The notes under the pieces were generated by a model. The model saw only the letters and a program-made list of their open reading frames with translations. It was not told the origin of the DNA and searched no databases. A stretch of DNA of 64,000 nt from Volvox africanus (Eukaryota; Chlorophyta; Chlorophyceae; Chlamydomonadales; Volvocaceae), in NCBI GenBank assembly GCA_030268105.1, contig BSDZ01000023.1:124001-188000 (forward strand), read 5' to 3'. Of this stretch, positions 36,591 to 48,689 are shown in pieces. Position numbers and translations under genes: made by a program. How positions within the stretch are numbered: the stretch's first letter is position 1; the number at the start of each line of letters is the position of its first letter.

Positions 36591-38680
36591 TGGCATTGCG
36601 ACGTCCACGACTCGAGCGAAACGAAAACGCCTTTGCGAGTTAAGTTAGTAAGCGGGGCCGCAATGATGGAATATTTTTCAATGAACTTTCGGAAATAATT
36701 GGTCAAGCCAAGGAACTTACGCAGCTCCGTGAGGTTCTGAGGCGCGGGCCAATCGTGAACCACGGCGACCTTCCGCGGGTCCATCTTCACACCGGTGGCC
36801 GACACAATGTGGCCCAAATATTCCACCTGAGGCTGCGCCCAAAAGCATTTGGCGCGCTTAGCAAACAATTGCTCCCGCCTCATAACGTCGAGCACGAGCC
36901 GCAAATGCTCCAAGTGCTCCTCGCGCGTCTTAGAATATACCAAGATGTCATCCAGGTAGCAAACAACGAACCTGTCGATAAACGGCCTAAACATTCGGTC
37001 CATAACCGCCTGAAACGTCGCAGGGGCATTAGTCAAACCAAATGATAGGACCGTATACTCAAAGTGACCGAAGGGCGTCCGAAAAGCGGTTTTCGGGATA
37101 TCAGAGGCAGCGATGCGAATCTGATTGTAGCCCTGTTGTAAGTCAATTGAGGAAAAATAAGCCGAGCCCTTCAGCTTATCCAACAGGTCGTCAACGCGTG
37201 GCAAAGGGTAGCGATTTTTCACCGTATTCGCATTTAACCCCCTGTAATCAATGCACATGCGCAAGGTCCCATCCTTCTTACCGACAAATAAAATCGGTGC
37301 AGAATACGGGGATGTGCTGGGGCGTATCATACCCTTCGCGAGCAAATCCGTCACCTGGCGCTTCACCTCGTCCAGTTCCAATGGACTCAACCTGTACATT
37401 GGCCGGGCCGTAGGCTGCGCTCCAGGCATGAGAGGGATTGTGTGATCAACAGGACGCATAGGTGGTAGGCCAGGGATATCTTTAAAGACGTCCTCATACT
37501 GCGACAGTAGGGCCTCAACCTCAGGATCCGCAGAAATCTGCGCGGTGGTGACACAACAGCTCACCCGCGGCCTTAAAAGCAGTCCGTGGGCACCCTTCCG
37601 TAACAAACGGACGGCCTCCTTATGCCCGACTAGCTCTGGTTCGATTCGCGCGGCCATTGCGGTCACGGCGAAATTAACCATAGGCACCGCCTCAGTTTCG
37701 CCCTCCTTTGGTGTGACATATTCGAACGACAGGAAAGGTACCTTAATCGACAGAGTACCCTTGCACATATGCAGGGTTGCGGTCTCCATGTCGATGCGCA
37801 CGCGGTACTGTCGTAATGTCGACGACCCCATTATGTACGGTGCAGTCTCTGCTAAGCCCTGCAGCACGTACGGCCGGGTCACAACACGCAAAGGGCCTAA
37901 CGATAGGCTAAGGGTAATCCTGCCCACGATGGGATGCTTACCCCCGTCAGCAAGGGTAACCTGTGGACAATCAGACGACTCTGGGGACAACCCCAGCGCA
38001 TTCACCTCTGCGACAGAGATGAAGTCGTCGCTGGCACCGGTGTCAACAAGTGCCTTCAGAGTACGGCCATTCAAACCGATCTGAACCACAGGGACACGGT
38101 TATCTACGAGCAACTGCCCAGCAGACAACGTCAGTGCACTTAAGGCGGGTCCGTAACCAACGGCACCCCCATCAGGAGCTTCGTACCAAACGTCAACCGA
38201 GTAGGATAGGTGTGGCCACGGAGCCAACGTACCCTCCCGATCCACACCATTAAACAAAACGGTGCCCGGCTCGAACCGGTGGACATGCCGCATACCCCTT
38301 AACGATGCCTCTGCCTTGCGCCGACAGAAAGCGGGGAGTAAAACACATGCGGCAGTGCCTGGATATTGACGCCTACACCTCCTGTATATGGCCAACTGTT
38401 CCGACATCTCACGCAGAGACGAGGGGATGAACAAAACCACGTGGTTGGACAGATCGATAGACGACAGGGGACGGTGAGGTGTAAACAAATTACACAACGG
38501 GTCGAAGCAGAGAAGTCCCGTGCGTCCGTCAAGCGTGATGCGTCGCGCAATGACTCGCTCGATGTGTCCAAGTACACAAGGCAACAATGCCTTAACGGCT
38601 GGCCGTAAGGATGACCACCGACCACGCGTTAGTTCAGAAATCCCAGGTGGTGCCCCCTCCACAGGAACCCGGGCAAGCCC
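36591..38680 (-). pseudogene. O1 pol, 5' part (protease and reverse transcriptase)
   Basis: In frame with O1 gag after its TAG. Contains the leader peptide, aspartic protease ([12 protein letters not shown]) and reverse transcriptase with [10 protein letters not shown]. It stops where O2 inserted, between RT and RNase H; the remainder is at 27333-29114. At this position O1 keeps the CGA codons that became TGA in O2. Confidence 0.93.
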
Positions 38681-39611
38681 CTATTTCGGCTGAGGTACAA
38701 ACGGCGGCATTAGAGGGCAATCCTTCGTGGAATGGTTCTCCGCACACCGTAGACAAACGTTGGCCAATTTTCGACGCTCGAATTTGGAACGATTGCAATT
38801 CCATTTTGGCATAAATGTGTCGTCCGTACGAGTACGCTTCGCGTTGGGGTCGGAACGCTGTGCGGCTGCCGACGACGGCGCACCACCACGCTTCCTGTTC
38901 CTAGCTGGGTCCGAGCTCGGACCTGCTCCTCCTGTACCACGGACACCCGAGCTAGCGCCCCCGCGCGCCTTGCGTTGCCCGTTGCTGCGTCGCGTCGCGG
39001 CAGTAGGCGTGGGGCGGGTCGCGCCGAGGTCCTGGTCGAGAGCTACAGCTTCCCCAAGCGGATCCTGCACTTGCACGGCATTTGCACGAGGGGCAGACTT
39101 GACTTCTTCCTCGCCGGCAAGAAGTCGTATCTCCGCGCCCTTAGCAAAAGCGACTAACGCGTCATACGACTTGATCTGCGCTCCAACCAAGTCAGTGGCG
39201 CACCATTTAGCCAAAAGTTTCGTTAGGCCTCGCCTAAACCAAAAGACACGCTCAGATTCGGTGAGGTCAGCAATGGGAGTCACAAGTGCTTCGAAGCGTG
39301 ACTGGTACGCAGGTACATTTTCATCCCGACGCATGTGGTAGCTACCGGCTGCCAAAATGTTACGAGCTTCCACATCGCGTGCTTGAACCTCAGTAGCGAA
39401 TCGTGCGAGCAAAGCGGCGACCAACTCGTCAAAAGTATAGCTGCCCCGGGCGTTGGTCCAATTGCGATACCAGTCCTTCGCTGCGCCCTCGAGGGTGTTA
39501 CCAACGAAGAGACACCTGATACCGTCATTATCGCCACCATGAACAGCTTGGAGGTACTTTTTAGCGTCACGCACGTACGCACGAGTTGCATCGGCTATGC
39601 TATGCCCTGGT
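38681..39611 (-). pseudogene. O1 gag, 3' part
   Basis: Residues from HSIADATR to the terminal zinc knuckle and TAG. The upstream 305 bp of the gene are at 47090-47394, separated by O3. The two pieces add to 1236 bp, the same as in O2 and O3, so apart from the insertion the gene is full length. The O3 LTR supplies a spurious start (MQILMSKRE) to this piece. Confidence 0.93.
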
Positions 39612-40436
39612 TGTTGTACCTCTCGTTCGCGTTTGCTCATGAGTATCTGCACGTCTGGAGACTATCGACACCGATGCGCGAGCACTTGCAAGTACAGCAA
39701 GGCAAGCGAGAGCAAACAGAGACAGCGGAAGACTTCAAGACGAAGAGAGATATAACTTACGGTCTTACAGGTCGGAATGATGCAATGGAAGAAATCGCCG
39801 TCAGCGCCGGAAGCAAGCAATCATCACGCGGCGGTGATTAGCGAAGTTCAGGCTTTAGCTCGGGCTAAGTAGAATATCGTATAGTAATAGTAATGTAGAA
39901 CACACGAGTGTTCTCCGGTATCGAATGTCTTGTCTAGCTTAGCCGTCCTCGCATCTGTTATACTCGCAGCATCGCAATGCCGTACGATTCACATTAGGAG
40001 GCCGATCCTAGATGTGACAATCCTACTGCGTCTAGGCGATGTCTACGCATAACAACGTATAAGCCTTTCCGGCATTCGCATGATGCAAGGGTCCGGATAA
40101 CGATATCCGGTTGCGGGGCATGTATCGCGACGAGTGCGGCGCTCTCAACGTGTGCTTAAATGAAGTAATATTATATCAGATAATATTACTTATCGTTTTG
40201 TAGCACGAGCATAATGCGCACTTCAATGCTTCGGTTATTCATGCATGCTAGGCGGATTTGCCATGGTGCGATGTCGCGATGGATAATGACAACATGCCAG
40301 ATGCATATATAAATGTATGCGAATACATTTATATCATGCAGATTCATTCATATGTAATGCGTTCATCACAAAAGCACTTCGACTCATAGGATCGCGTCGA
40401 CCTACGCGTCGACGGGAAATGAACCGTAGCACAACA
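39612..40436 (-). repeat. O3 3' LTR
   Basis: 825 bp, with TAGACAAG at the position of the TATA box. The polypurine tract lies next to it at 40438-40451 on the minus strand. Confidence 0.95.
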
Positions 40437-40495
40437 ATTATCCCCCCTCCCGTATGCAGCGTCCTCGCTGCATCATACAGCATCGACTGCAGGGG

Positions 40496-43400
40496 TCATT
40501 GGGCTTGTGTGACACGTTTACGGGCTTCTTCGAGCAGAGGTTTCATGTCCTGTGAGAAGTTGCGTGCCGGTTCCCATGAGTTGTGCTCGTCGGTATACCC
40601 TGTCCACTTAACCAAGTACTCGTGTACTGTTCGCTTACGTCGGTGTCGGCCCACACGACGCGCGCGATAATCTAACACCCGCTCCACATCGTAAAACTTC
40701 TGTTTACCAGCGATCCAGGTCTCAGGAACTGGTTCGATCGCTGCGGGGGCGTTAGCAGGCTCAGGGACGGGTTCCGTACCACGATACGGACGAACAAGCG
40801 ATACGTGAAACGTGGGGTGAATGGTCATATCAGCGGGCAATGCAAGCTCCACAGCCACATTCCCAACCATGCGCACGACAGGATACGGACCAATCCAGCG
40901 GGGTAAGAGTTTTCGGGATCCGTCGGCCAAGGAACGCAAGTTCTTGGTGCTTAGCAACACGAGTTGCCCCTCCGAAAACGTCACATCCTGCTTGGATTTG
41001 TTGTAGTATTCCGTCGTTCGTTGCTGCGCCGCGTCCAAACACGACTTCGCGTCTGTGATTCGGGACATAAAAGACTTGGCAAAAAGTTTAGCAGCAGGCA
41101 CGTTCACTTCCAACTCACGCCACACGGGTAGCGCGGGATGAAATCCGTAGTTAAGAAAGAACGGACTTTTGCCTGTAGAGCGGTTAACAGCGTTGTTAAG
41201 CGCGAATTCTGCCGCAGTCAAATATGTATCCCAAACAAGTGGTGTGCGACCAGCATAATTGCGCAACATATCACCCAACGTGCGGTTTGTGCGTTCGGTT
41301 TGACCATCAGTCTGCGGGTGATACGCTGTGCTCAGGTTGACGCGCATGCCAACTAGTTTGCAGAGCGCTTCCCAAAACTTAGACGTGAACTGTCCACCGC
41401 GGTCCGAGATCACATTTTTGGGAACCCCGTGTAACCGAACCACATTATCGAAAAACAAACGTGCGGTTTGCTCAGCCGTGCAGGATGATGTGCATGGTGC
41501 TAGGTGGACCATCTTAGTCAGACGATCGACCATTACGAACACCGCATCGTATCCCCCCTCAGTTTTGGGCAGCGCGACTACGAAGTCCATGGAAACACTT
41601 TCCCAAGGCGCATCCGGGACAGGCAACGGTTGCAACAACCCATGGCCCTTACCGGACAAAGCCTTATTGCGCTGGCACAGACTGCATGTCTGGACGAAGT
41701 TCGCCGCATCCTTAGCCAAACGAGGCCACCAAAAGGAACGTTGCACCAAGTCGATCAATCGCTTGCTACCAGGGTGTCCTGCTAACGGGTCCTCGTGGAA
41801 CCGCGCAAGGATGTCGTAGCGTAGCGCGTCGTCGTTCGGAACGACGATTTGCGTAGCTGCACCCTCCGTCCGTAGCCAAAGGCCATTCTGCTTGCGAAGG
41901 TTTTCTACATTAGCCGGGTCCGCGAACCAGGCGTCTACGTTGTAGGCAACCTTCAACCGCTCCGCGAGGTCCGTCGCGATCGGAACCTCCTCGCTACGCG
42001 GCCGCACGACGGGCGCTGCCAAAATTGCAGCGTGTAGCGACGGATGTCGACTGAGAGCATCGGCAATATTCAATTTACCAGAAATATACTCCCAGGTGCA
42101 GTTGAACCTAGCTAGATATTCCATCCACCTAGCTTGACGGCGGTTCAACGTCGGAACGCTTTGCAAAAACGTTAGGGGCTTGTGGTCAGTCTTTAAAGTA
42201 AACGGGCGTCCCTCGAGGTAACAGCGCCATTCCTTTAAAGCATGCAGCACGGCCAGAAGCTCCTGTTCCCCGGTGGTGTAGCGAATCTCCGCACCAGAAA
42301 ATTTCTTACTCGTGAAGGCGATCGGTCGCCCTTCCTGTAACAATACAGCGCCGCTTCCAAATATTGAGGCATCAGACACTACCTCAACGCGAAATGGCAA
42401 CGAGTAATCAGGGAATGCAAGGGTGACATCTTCGGCAATAATTCGTTTGAGCTCTTCGAATGCCCGCTGGCATTGCGACGTCCACGACTCGAGCGAAACG
42501 AAAACGCCTTTGCGAGTTAAGTTAGTAAGCGGGGCCGCAATGATGGAATATTTTTCAATGAACTTTCGGAAATAATTGGTCAAGCCAAGGAACTTACGCA
42601 GCTCCGTGAGGTTCTGAGGCGCGGGCCAATCGCGAACCACGGCGACCTTCCGCGGGTCCATCTTCACACCGGTGGCCGACACAATGTGGCCCAAATATTC
42701 CACCTGAGGCTGCGCCCAAAAGCATTTGGCGCGTTTAGCAAACAATTGCTCCCGCCTCATAACGTCGAGCACGAGCCGCAGGTGCTCCAAGTGCTCCTCG
42801 CGCGTCTTAGAATATACCAAGATGTCATCCAGGTAGCAAACAACGAACCTGTCGATAAACGGCCTAAACATTCGGTCCATAACCGCCTGAAACGTCGCAG
42901 GGGCATTAGTCAAACCAAACGATAGGACCGTATACTCAAAGTGACCGAAGGGCGTCCGAAAAGCGGTTTTCGGGATATCAGAGGCAGCGATGCGAATCTG
43001 ATTGTAGCCCTGTTGTAAGTCAATTGAGGAAAAATAAGCCGAGCCCTTCAGCTTATCCAACAGGTCGTCAACGCGTGGCAAAGGGTAGCGATTTTTCACC
43101 GTATTCGCATTTAACCCCCGGTAATCAATGCACATGCGCAAGGTTCCATCCTTCTTACCGACAAACAAAATCGGTGCAGAATACGGGGATGTGCTGGGGC
43201 GTATCATACCCTTCGCGAGTAAATCCGTCACCTGGCGCTTTACCTCGTCCAGCTCCAATGGACTCAACCTGTACATTGGCCGGGCCGTAGGCTGCGCTCC
43301 AGGCATGAGAGGGATTGTGTGATCAACAGGACGCATAGGTGGTAGCCCAGGGATATCTTTAAAGACGTCCTCATACTGCGACAGTAGGGCCTCAACCTCA

Positions 43401-44557
43401 GGATCCGCAGAAATCTGCGCGGTGGTGACACAACAGCTCACCCGCGGCCTTAAAAGCAGTCCGTGGGCACCCTTCCGTAACAAACGGACGGCCTCCTTAC
43501 GCCCGACTAGCTCTGGTTCGATTCGCGCGGCCATTGCGGTCACAGCGAAATTAACCATAGGCACCGCCTCAGTTTCGCCCCCCTTTGGTGTGACATGTTC
43601 GAACGACAGGAAAGGTACCTTAATCGACAGAGTACCCTTGCACATATGCAGGGTTGCGGTCTCCATGTCGATGCGCGCGCGGTACTGTCGTAATGTCGAC
43701 GACCCCATTATGTACGGTGCAGTCTCTGCTAAGCCCTGCAGCACGTACGGCCGGGTCACAACACGCAAAGGGCCTAACGATAGGCTAAGGGTAATCCTGC
43801 CCACGATGGGATGCTTACCCCCGTCAGCAAGGGTAACCTGTGGACAATCAGACGACTCTGGGGACAACCCCAGCGCATTCACCTCTGCGACAGAGATGAA
43901 GTCGTCGCTGGCACCGGTGTCAACAAGTGCCTTCAGAGTACGGCCATTCAAACCGATCTGAACCACAGGGACACGGTTATCTACGAGCGACTGCCCAGCA
44001 GACAACGTCAGTGCACTTAAGGCGGGTCCGTAACCAACGGCACCCCCATCAGGAGCTTCGTACCAAACGTCAACCGAGTAGGATAGGCATGGCCACGGAG
44101 CCAGCGTACCCTCCCAATCCACACCATTAAACAAAACGGTGCCCGGCTCGAACCGGTGGACATGCCGCATACCCCTTAACAATGCCTCTGCCTTGCGCCG
44201 ACAGAAAGCAGGGAGTAATACACATGCGGCAGTGCCTGGATATTGACGCCTACATCTCCTGTATATGGCCAACTGTTCCGACATCTCACGCAGAGACGAG
44301 GGGATGAACAAAACCACGTGGTTAGACAGATCGATAGACGACAGGGGACGGCGAGGTGTAAACAAATTACACAACGGGTCGAAGCAGAGAAGTCCCGTGC
44401 GTCCGTCAAGCGTGATGCGTCGCGCAATGACTCGCTCGATGTGTCCAAGTACACAAGGCAACAATGCCTTAACGGCTGGCCGTAAGGATGACCACCGACC
44501 ACGCGTTAGTTCAGAAATCCCAGGTGGTGCCCCCTCCGCAGGAACCCAGGCAAGCCC
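40496..44557 (-). CDS. pol: O3 Pol polyprotein (protease, RT, RNase H, integrase, chromodomain), read through UAG
   Basis: 1353 codons plus stop, in the same frame as gag and continuous with it after the UAG. There is no methionine start close to the junction, which favours readthrough over separate initiation. Seen in order: aspartic protease [12 protein letters not shown]; reverse transcriptase with IDYRGLN and the catalytic [10 protein letters not shown]; RNase H with [11 protein letters not shown] and TDHKPLTFL; integrase zinc finger (H..H..CSLC); D, D, E core at [16 protein letters not shown] and [11 protein letters not shown]; a GPY-type module WIGPYPVV; and a C-terminal chromodomain [15 protein letters not shown]. 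Together these process the polyprotein, copy the RNA and insert the DNA. No damage is visible. Confidence 0.95.
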   Translation of the reverse strand, partial: GLAWVPAEGAPPGISELTRGRWSSLRPAVKALLPCVLGHIERVIARRITLDGRTGLLCFDPLCNLFTPRRPLSSIDLSNHVVLFIPSSLREMSEQLAIYRRCRRQYPGTAACVLLPAFCRRKAEALLRGMRHVHRFEPGTVLFNGVDWEGTLAPWPCLSYSVDVWYEAPDGGAVGYGPALSALTLSAGQSLVDNRVPVVQIGLNGRTLKALVDTGASDDFISVAEVNALGLSPESSDCPQVTLADGGKHPIVGRITLSLSLGPLRVVTRPYVLQGLAETAPYIMGSSTLRQYRARIDMETATLHMCKGTLSIKVPFLSFEHVTPKGGETEAVPMVNFAVTAMAARIEPELVGRKEAVRLLRKGAHGLLLRPRVSCCVTTAQISADPEVEALLSQYEDVFKDIPGLPPMRPVDHTIPLMPGAQPTARPMYRLSPLELDEVKRQVTDLLAKGMIRPSTSPYSAPILFVGKKDGTLRMCIDYRGLNANTVKNRYPLPRVDDLLDKLKGSAYFSSIDLQQGYNQIRIAASDIPKTAFRTPFGHFEYTVLSFGLTNAPATFQAVMDRMFRPFIDRFVVCYLDDILVYSKTREEHLEHLRLVLDVMRREQLFAKRAKCFWAQPQVEYLGHIVSATGVKMDPRKVAVVRDWPAPQNLTELRKFLGLTNYFRKFIEKYSIIAAPLTNLTRKGVFVSLESWTSQCQRAFEELKRIIAEDVTLAFPDYSLPFRVEVVSDASIFGSGAVLLQEGRPIAFTSKKFSGAEIRYTTGEQELLAVLHALKEWRCYLEGRPFTLKTDHKPLTFLQSVPTLNRRQARWMEYLARFNCTWEYISGKLNIADALSRHPSLHAAILAAPVVRPRSEEVPIATDLAERLKVAYNVDAWFADPANVENLRKQNGLWLRTEGAATQIVVPNDDALRYDILARFHEDPLAGHPGSKRLIDLVQRSFWWPRLAKDAANFVQTCSLCQRNKALSGKGHGLLQPLPVPDAPWESVSMDFVVALPKTEGGYDAVFVMVDRLTKMVHLAPCTSSCTAEQTARLFFDNVVRLHGVPKNVISDRGGQFTSKFWEALCKLVGMRVNLSTAYHPQTDGQTERTNRTLGDMLRNYAGRTPLVWDTYLTAAEFALNNAVNRSTGKSPFFLNYGFHPALPVWRELEVNVPAAKLFAKSFMSRITDAKSCLDAAQQRTTEYYNKSKQDVTFSEGQLVLLSTKNLRSLADGSRKLLPRWIGPYPVVRMVGNVAVELALPADMTIHPTFHVSLVRPYRGTEPVPEPANAPAAIEPVPETWIAGKQKFYDVERVLDYRARRVGRHRRKRTVHEYLVKWTGYTDEHNSWEPARNFSQDMKPLLEEARKRVTQAQ

Positions 44558-45793
44558 CTATTTCGGCTGAGGTACAAACGGCGGCATTAGAGGGCAATCC
44601 TTCGTGGAATGATTCTCCGCACACCGTAGACAAACATTGGCCAATTTCCGACGCTCGAATTCGGAACGATTGCAATTCCATTTTGGCATAAATGTGTCGT
44701 CCGTACGAGTACGCTTCGCGTTGGGGTCGGAACGCTGTGCGGCTGCCGACGACGGCGCACCACCACGCTTCCTGTTCCTAGCTGGGTCCGAGCTCGGACC
44801 TGCTCCTCCTGTACCACGGACACCCGAGCTAGCGCCCCCGCGCGCCTTGCGTTGCCCGTTGCTGCGTCGCGTCGCGGCAGTAGGCGTGGGGCGGGTCGCG
44901 CCGAGGTCCTGGTCGAGAGCCACAGCTTCCCCAAGCGGATCCTGCACTTGCACGGCATTTGCACGAGGGGCAGACTTGACTTCTTCCTCGCCGGCAAGAA
45001 GTCGTATCTCCGCGCCCTTAGCAAAAGCGACCAACGCGTCATACGACTTGATCTGCGCTCCAACCAAGTCAGTGGCGCACCATTTAGCCAAAAGTTTCGT
45101 TAGGCCTCGCCTAAACCAAAAGACACGCTCAGATTCGGTGAGGTCAGCAATGGGAGTCACTAGTGCTTCAAAGCGTGACTGGTACGCAGGTACATTTTCA
45201 TCCCGACGCATGTGGTAGCTACCCGCTGCCAAAACGTTACGAGCTTCCACATCGCGTGCTTGAACCTCAGTAGCGAATCGTGCGAGCAAAGCGACGACTA
45301 ACTCGTCAAAAGTATAGCTGCCCCGGGCGTTGGTCCAATTGCGATACCAGTCCTTCGCTGCGCCCTCGAGGGTGTTACCAACGAAGAGACACCTGATACC
45401 GTCATTGTCGCCACCATGAACAGCTTGGAGGTACTTTTTAGCGTCACGCACGTACGCACGAGTTGCATCGGCTATGTTATGCCCTGGTGTCTTGTCGGTC
45501 AGCGAAATATTGAGCCTAGGAACGGGAATCGACAATCTCATCACCTCAGGGATGTCATCATGCCCTCGAGCTTGAGGTAATGGCAGAACCCTTGGTCCAG
45601 CAGTGTTGTCCATATTTGTGTTCACTGCTGAATGCGGCACAATTAAGTGAGCAGGGGTCTGAAGAAATAGGGGCTCTTGAGTGGCTCGCGCGCCAACAGT
45701 CTCAAGACCTCTACCCGGCGCTCTAGCAGCTACAACGAAATCGGGTTGGCTAGCTAGGCTAGTGTGCGGCGTATCGTCGTGTTCCGCGGACAT
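44558..45793 (-). CDS. gag: O3 Gag protein
   Basis: 411 codons from the ATG (MSAEHDDTPHTSL) to TAG at 44558-44560. A central retrotransposon Gag region (DAKKYLQAVHGG, AKDWYRNWTNARG) is followed by a low-complexity Gly/Arg/Ser-rich basic segment (RKARGGASSG). The C-terminal CCHC zinc knuckle, C-LR-C-AEN-H-STKD-C, has three rather than the usual four residues before His. Forms the cytoplasmic particle and binds the element RNA. The ATG is overlapped by a conserved upstream frame in the leader. Confidence 0.94.
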   Translation of the reverse strand: MSAEHDDTPHTSLASQPDFVVAARAPGRGLETVGARATQEPLFLQTPAHLIVPHSAVNTNMDNTAGPRVLPLPQARGHDDIPEVMRLSIPVPRLNISLTDKTPGHNIADATRAYVRDAKKYLQAVHGGDNDGIRCLFVGNTLEGAAKDWYRNWTNARGSYTFDELVVALLARFATEVQARDVEARNVLAAGSYHMRRDENVPAYQSRFEALVTPIADLTESERVFWFRRGLTKLLAKWCATDLVGAQIKSYDALVAFAKGAEIRLLAGEEEVKSAPRANAVQVQDPLGEAVALDQDLGATRPTPTAATRRSNGQRKARGGASSGVRGTGGAGPSSDPARNRKRGGAPSSAAAQRSDPNAKRTRTDDTFMPKWNCNRSEFERRKLANVCLRCAENHSTKDCPLMPPFVPQPK

Positions 45794-46259
45794 GGAGCAC
45801 GAAACGATACCCTAGTTTTGCGTAATAGAAGCCGACTTCTATCGCAAAGGCAAGAGTACAAAGCGATTCGGTGAGCCTACCGACAGTACTCTTGAGAAGA
45901 TTCAGCAAACTCAGCAAGTAATTGCCCAGCTGAGTCCTGATCTCCGTAGTTTGGGCAATGAGAGTCGCCAACTGGTCCGGACGAACGCCGGTCTCAGTCG
46001 CCGCGGCAAGCAATGCCGGTGCACTGAGATTACCTGCGACTCAGAGCGTACACTTACACAACAAGTGCAGTAATCTAAGCAAAAGCAATTAAACAATTAC
46101 AAACCGGAAGCGGCGGCGTCCAAAACGGCGCGGCCTAAGTCTTCGGCAAAAGTATCTAGCGGTCCTCGTGGTTCGTCGCTGGAACTCGCCATAGAAAGAA
46201 CCTACTTCCGATTAGACAAAGAGAGACAGTTAGGCAACGAACCTGTCTCGATACCAAAT
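45794..46259 (-). other. O3 leader with primer-binding site and upstream frames
   Basis: Primer-binding site at 46242-46256 (minus). A 31-codon frame at 46097-46192 begins MASSSDEPRG. A second frame containing TEIRTQLGNYLLSLLNLL ends past the gag ATG. Both are preserved in O1 and O2. Confidence 0.5.
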
Positions 46260-47084
46260 TGTTGTACCTCTCGTTCGCGTTTGCTCATGAGTATCTGCAC
46301 GTCTGGAGACTATCGACACCGATGCGCGAGCACTTGCAAGTACAGCAAGGCAAGCGAGAGCAAACAGAGACAGCGGAAGACTTCAAGACGAAGAGAGATA
46401 TAACTTACGGTCTTACAGGTCGGAATGATGCAATGGAAGAAATCGCCGTCAGCGCCGGAAGCAAGCAATCATCACGCGGCGGTGATTAGCGAAGTTCAGG
46501 CTTTAGCTCGGGCTAAGTAGAATATCGTATAGTAATAGTAATGTAGAACACACGAGTGTTCTCCGGTATCGAATGTCTTGTCTAGCTTAGCCGTCCTCGC
46601 ATCTGTTATACTCGCAGCATCGCAATGCCGTACGATTCACATTAGGAGGCCGATCCTAGATGTGACAATCCTACTGCGTCTAGGCGATGTCTACGCATAA
46701 CAACGTATAAGCCTTTCCGGCATTCGCATGATGCAAGGGTCCGGATAACGATATCCGGTTGCGGGGCATGTATCGCGACGAGTGCGGCGCTCTCAACGTG
46801 TGCTTAAATGAAGTAATATTATATCAGATAATATTACTTATCGTTTTGTAGCACGAGCATAATGCGCACTTCAATGCTTCGGTTATTCATGCATGCTAGG
46901 CGGATTTGCCATGGTGCGATGTCGCGATGGATAATGACAACATGCCAGATGCATATATAAATGTATGCGAATACATTTATATCATGCAGATTCATTCATA
47001 TGTAATGCGTTCATCACAAAAGCACTTCGACTCATAGGATCGCGTCGACCTACGCGTCGACGGGAAATGAACCGTAGCACAACA
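46260..47084 (-). repeat. O3 5' LTR
   Basis: 825 bp, matching the 3' LTR of O3 at all positions I compared, including TAGACAAG in place of TATAAAAG. Confidence 0.95.
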
Positions 47085-47089
47085 CTGGT

Positions 47090-47394
47090 GTCTTGTCGGT
47101 CAGCGAAATATTGAGCCTAGGAACGGTAATCGACAATCTCATCACCTCAGGGATGTCATCATGCCCTCGAGCTTGAGGTAATGGCAGAACCCTTGGTCCA
47201 GCAGTGTTGTCCATATTCGTGTTCACTACTGAATGCGGCACAATTAAGTGAGCAGGGGTCTGAAGGAAAAGGGGCTCTTGAGTGGCTCGCGCGCCAACAG
47301 TCTCAAGACCTCTATCCGGCGCTCTAGCAGCTACAACGAAATCGGGTTGGCTAGCTAGGCTAGTGTGCGGCGTATCGTCGTGTTCCGCGGACAT
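47090..47394 (-). pseudogene. O1 gag, 5' part
   Basis: Encodes the Gag N-terminus from MSAEHDDTPHTSL to SLTDKTP, cut by the O3 insertion. It continues at 39611. Confidence 0.93.
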
Positions 47395-47860
47395 GGAGCA
47401 CGAAACGATACCCTAGTTTTGCGTAATAGAAGCCGACTTCTATCGCAAAGGCAAGAGTACAAAACAATTCGGTGAGCCTACCGACAGTACTCTTGAGAAG
47501 ATTCAGTAAACTCAGCAAGTACTTGCCCAGCTGAGTCCTGATCTCCGTAGTTTGGGCGATGAGAGTCGCCAACTGGTCCGGACGAAAGCCGGTCTCAGTC
47601 GCCGCGGCAAGCAATGCCGGTGCACTGAGATTACCTGCGACTCAGAGCGTACACTTACACAACAAGTGCAGCAATCTAAGCAAAAGCAATTAAACAATTA
47701 CAAACCGGAAGCGGCGGCGTCCAAAACGGCGCGGCCTAGGTCTTCGGCAAAAGTATCTAGCGGTCCTCGTGGTTCGTCGCTGGAACTCGCCATAGAAAGA
47801 ACCTACTTCCGATTAGACAAAGAGAGACAGTTAGGCAACGAACCTGTCTCGATACCAAAT
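47395..47860 (-). other. O1 leader
   Basis: Same organisation as the O3 leader, including the primer-binding site beside the LTR and both conserved upstream frames. Confidence 0.6.
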
Positions 47861-48684
47861 TGTTGTACCTCTCGTTCGCGTTTGCTCATAAGTATCTGCA
47901 CGTCTGGAGACTATCGACACCGATGCGCGAGCACTTGCAAGTACAGCAAGGCAAGCGAGAGCAAACAGAGACAGCGGAAGACTTCAAGACGAAGAGAGAT
48001 ATAACTTACGGTCTTACAGATCGGAATGATGCAATGGACGAAATCGCCGTCAGCGCCGGAAGCAAGCAATCATCACGCGGCGGTGATTAGCGAAGTTCAG
48101 GCTTAGCTCGGGCTAAGTAGAATATCGTATAGTAATAGTAATGTAGAACACACAAGTGTTCTCCGGTATCGAATGTCTTGTCTAGCTTAGCCGTCCTCGC
48201 ATCTGTTATACTCGCAGCATCGCAATGCCGTACGATTCACATTAGGAGGCCGATCCTAGATGTGACAACCCTACTGCGTCTAGGCGATGTCTACGCATAA
48301 CAACGTATAAGCCTTTCCGGCATTCGCATGATGCAAGGGTCCGGATAACGATATCCGGTTGCAGGGCATGTATCGCGACGAGTGCGGCGCTCTCAACGTG
48401 TGCTTAAATGAAGTAATATTATATCAGATAATATTACTTATCGTTTTGTAGCACGAGCATAATGCGCACTTCAATGCTTCGGTTAATCATGCATGCTAGG
48501 CGGATTTGCCATGATGCGATGTCGCGATGGATAATGACAACATGCCAGATGCATATATAAATGTATGCGAATACATTTATATCATGCAGATTCATTCATA
48601 TGTAATGCGTTCATCACAAAAGCACTTCGCCTCGTAGGATCGCGTCGACCTACGCGTCGGCGGGAAATGAACCGTAGCACAACA
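47861..48684 (-). repeat. O1 5' LTR
   Basis: 824 bp, ending next to the host duplication gttgt. It has TAGACAAG (48177-48184) at the TATA position and shares ttaaatg near 48405 with O3, whereas the O1 3' LTR has tgtaatg as in O2. Confidence 0.93.
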
Positions 48685-48689
48685 GTTGT

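Larger units (their letters stand above)
39612..47084 (-). mobile_element. Ty3/gypsy chromovirus-type retrotransposon O3 (nested in O1 gag, apparently intact)
   Basis: 7473 bp with two 825-bp LTRs (39612-40436 and 46260-47084), which I find identical at every site compared. Flanked by the 5-bp duplication ctggt at 39607-39611 and 47085-47089. Both gag and pol frames are open apart from the conserved UAG between them. Identity of LTRs implies very recent insertion. Confidence 0.97.
26450..48684 (-). mobile_element. Ty3/gypsy chromovirus-type retrotransposon O1 (outer copy, twice interrupted)
   Basis: LTRs at 26450-27273 and 47861-48684 (824 bp each, TGTTGT...ACAACA ends). The host duplication gttgt lies at 26445-26449 and 48685-48689. 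O1 consists of 26450-29114, 36591-39611 and 47090-48684, about 7281 bp in all. It is interrupted by O2 with duplication cccgc and by O3 with duplication ctggt. It is shorter than O2 and O3 by 190 bp, explained by a 181-bp deletion at about 28785-28790 and a 9-bp loss near the end of pol. O1 is therefore the oldest insertion and is defective. Confidence 0.95.

Noticed and set aside
29115..48684. Two independent elements side by side plus solo LTRs
   Set aside because: The matching 5-bp duplications and exact resumption of O1 coding sequence show nesting instead.
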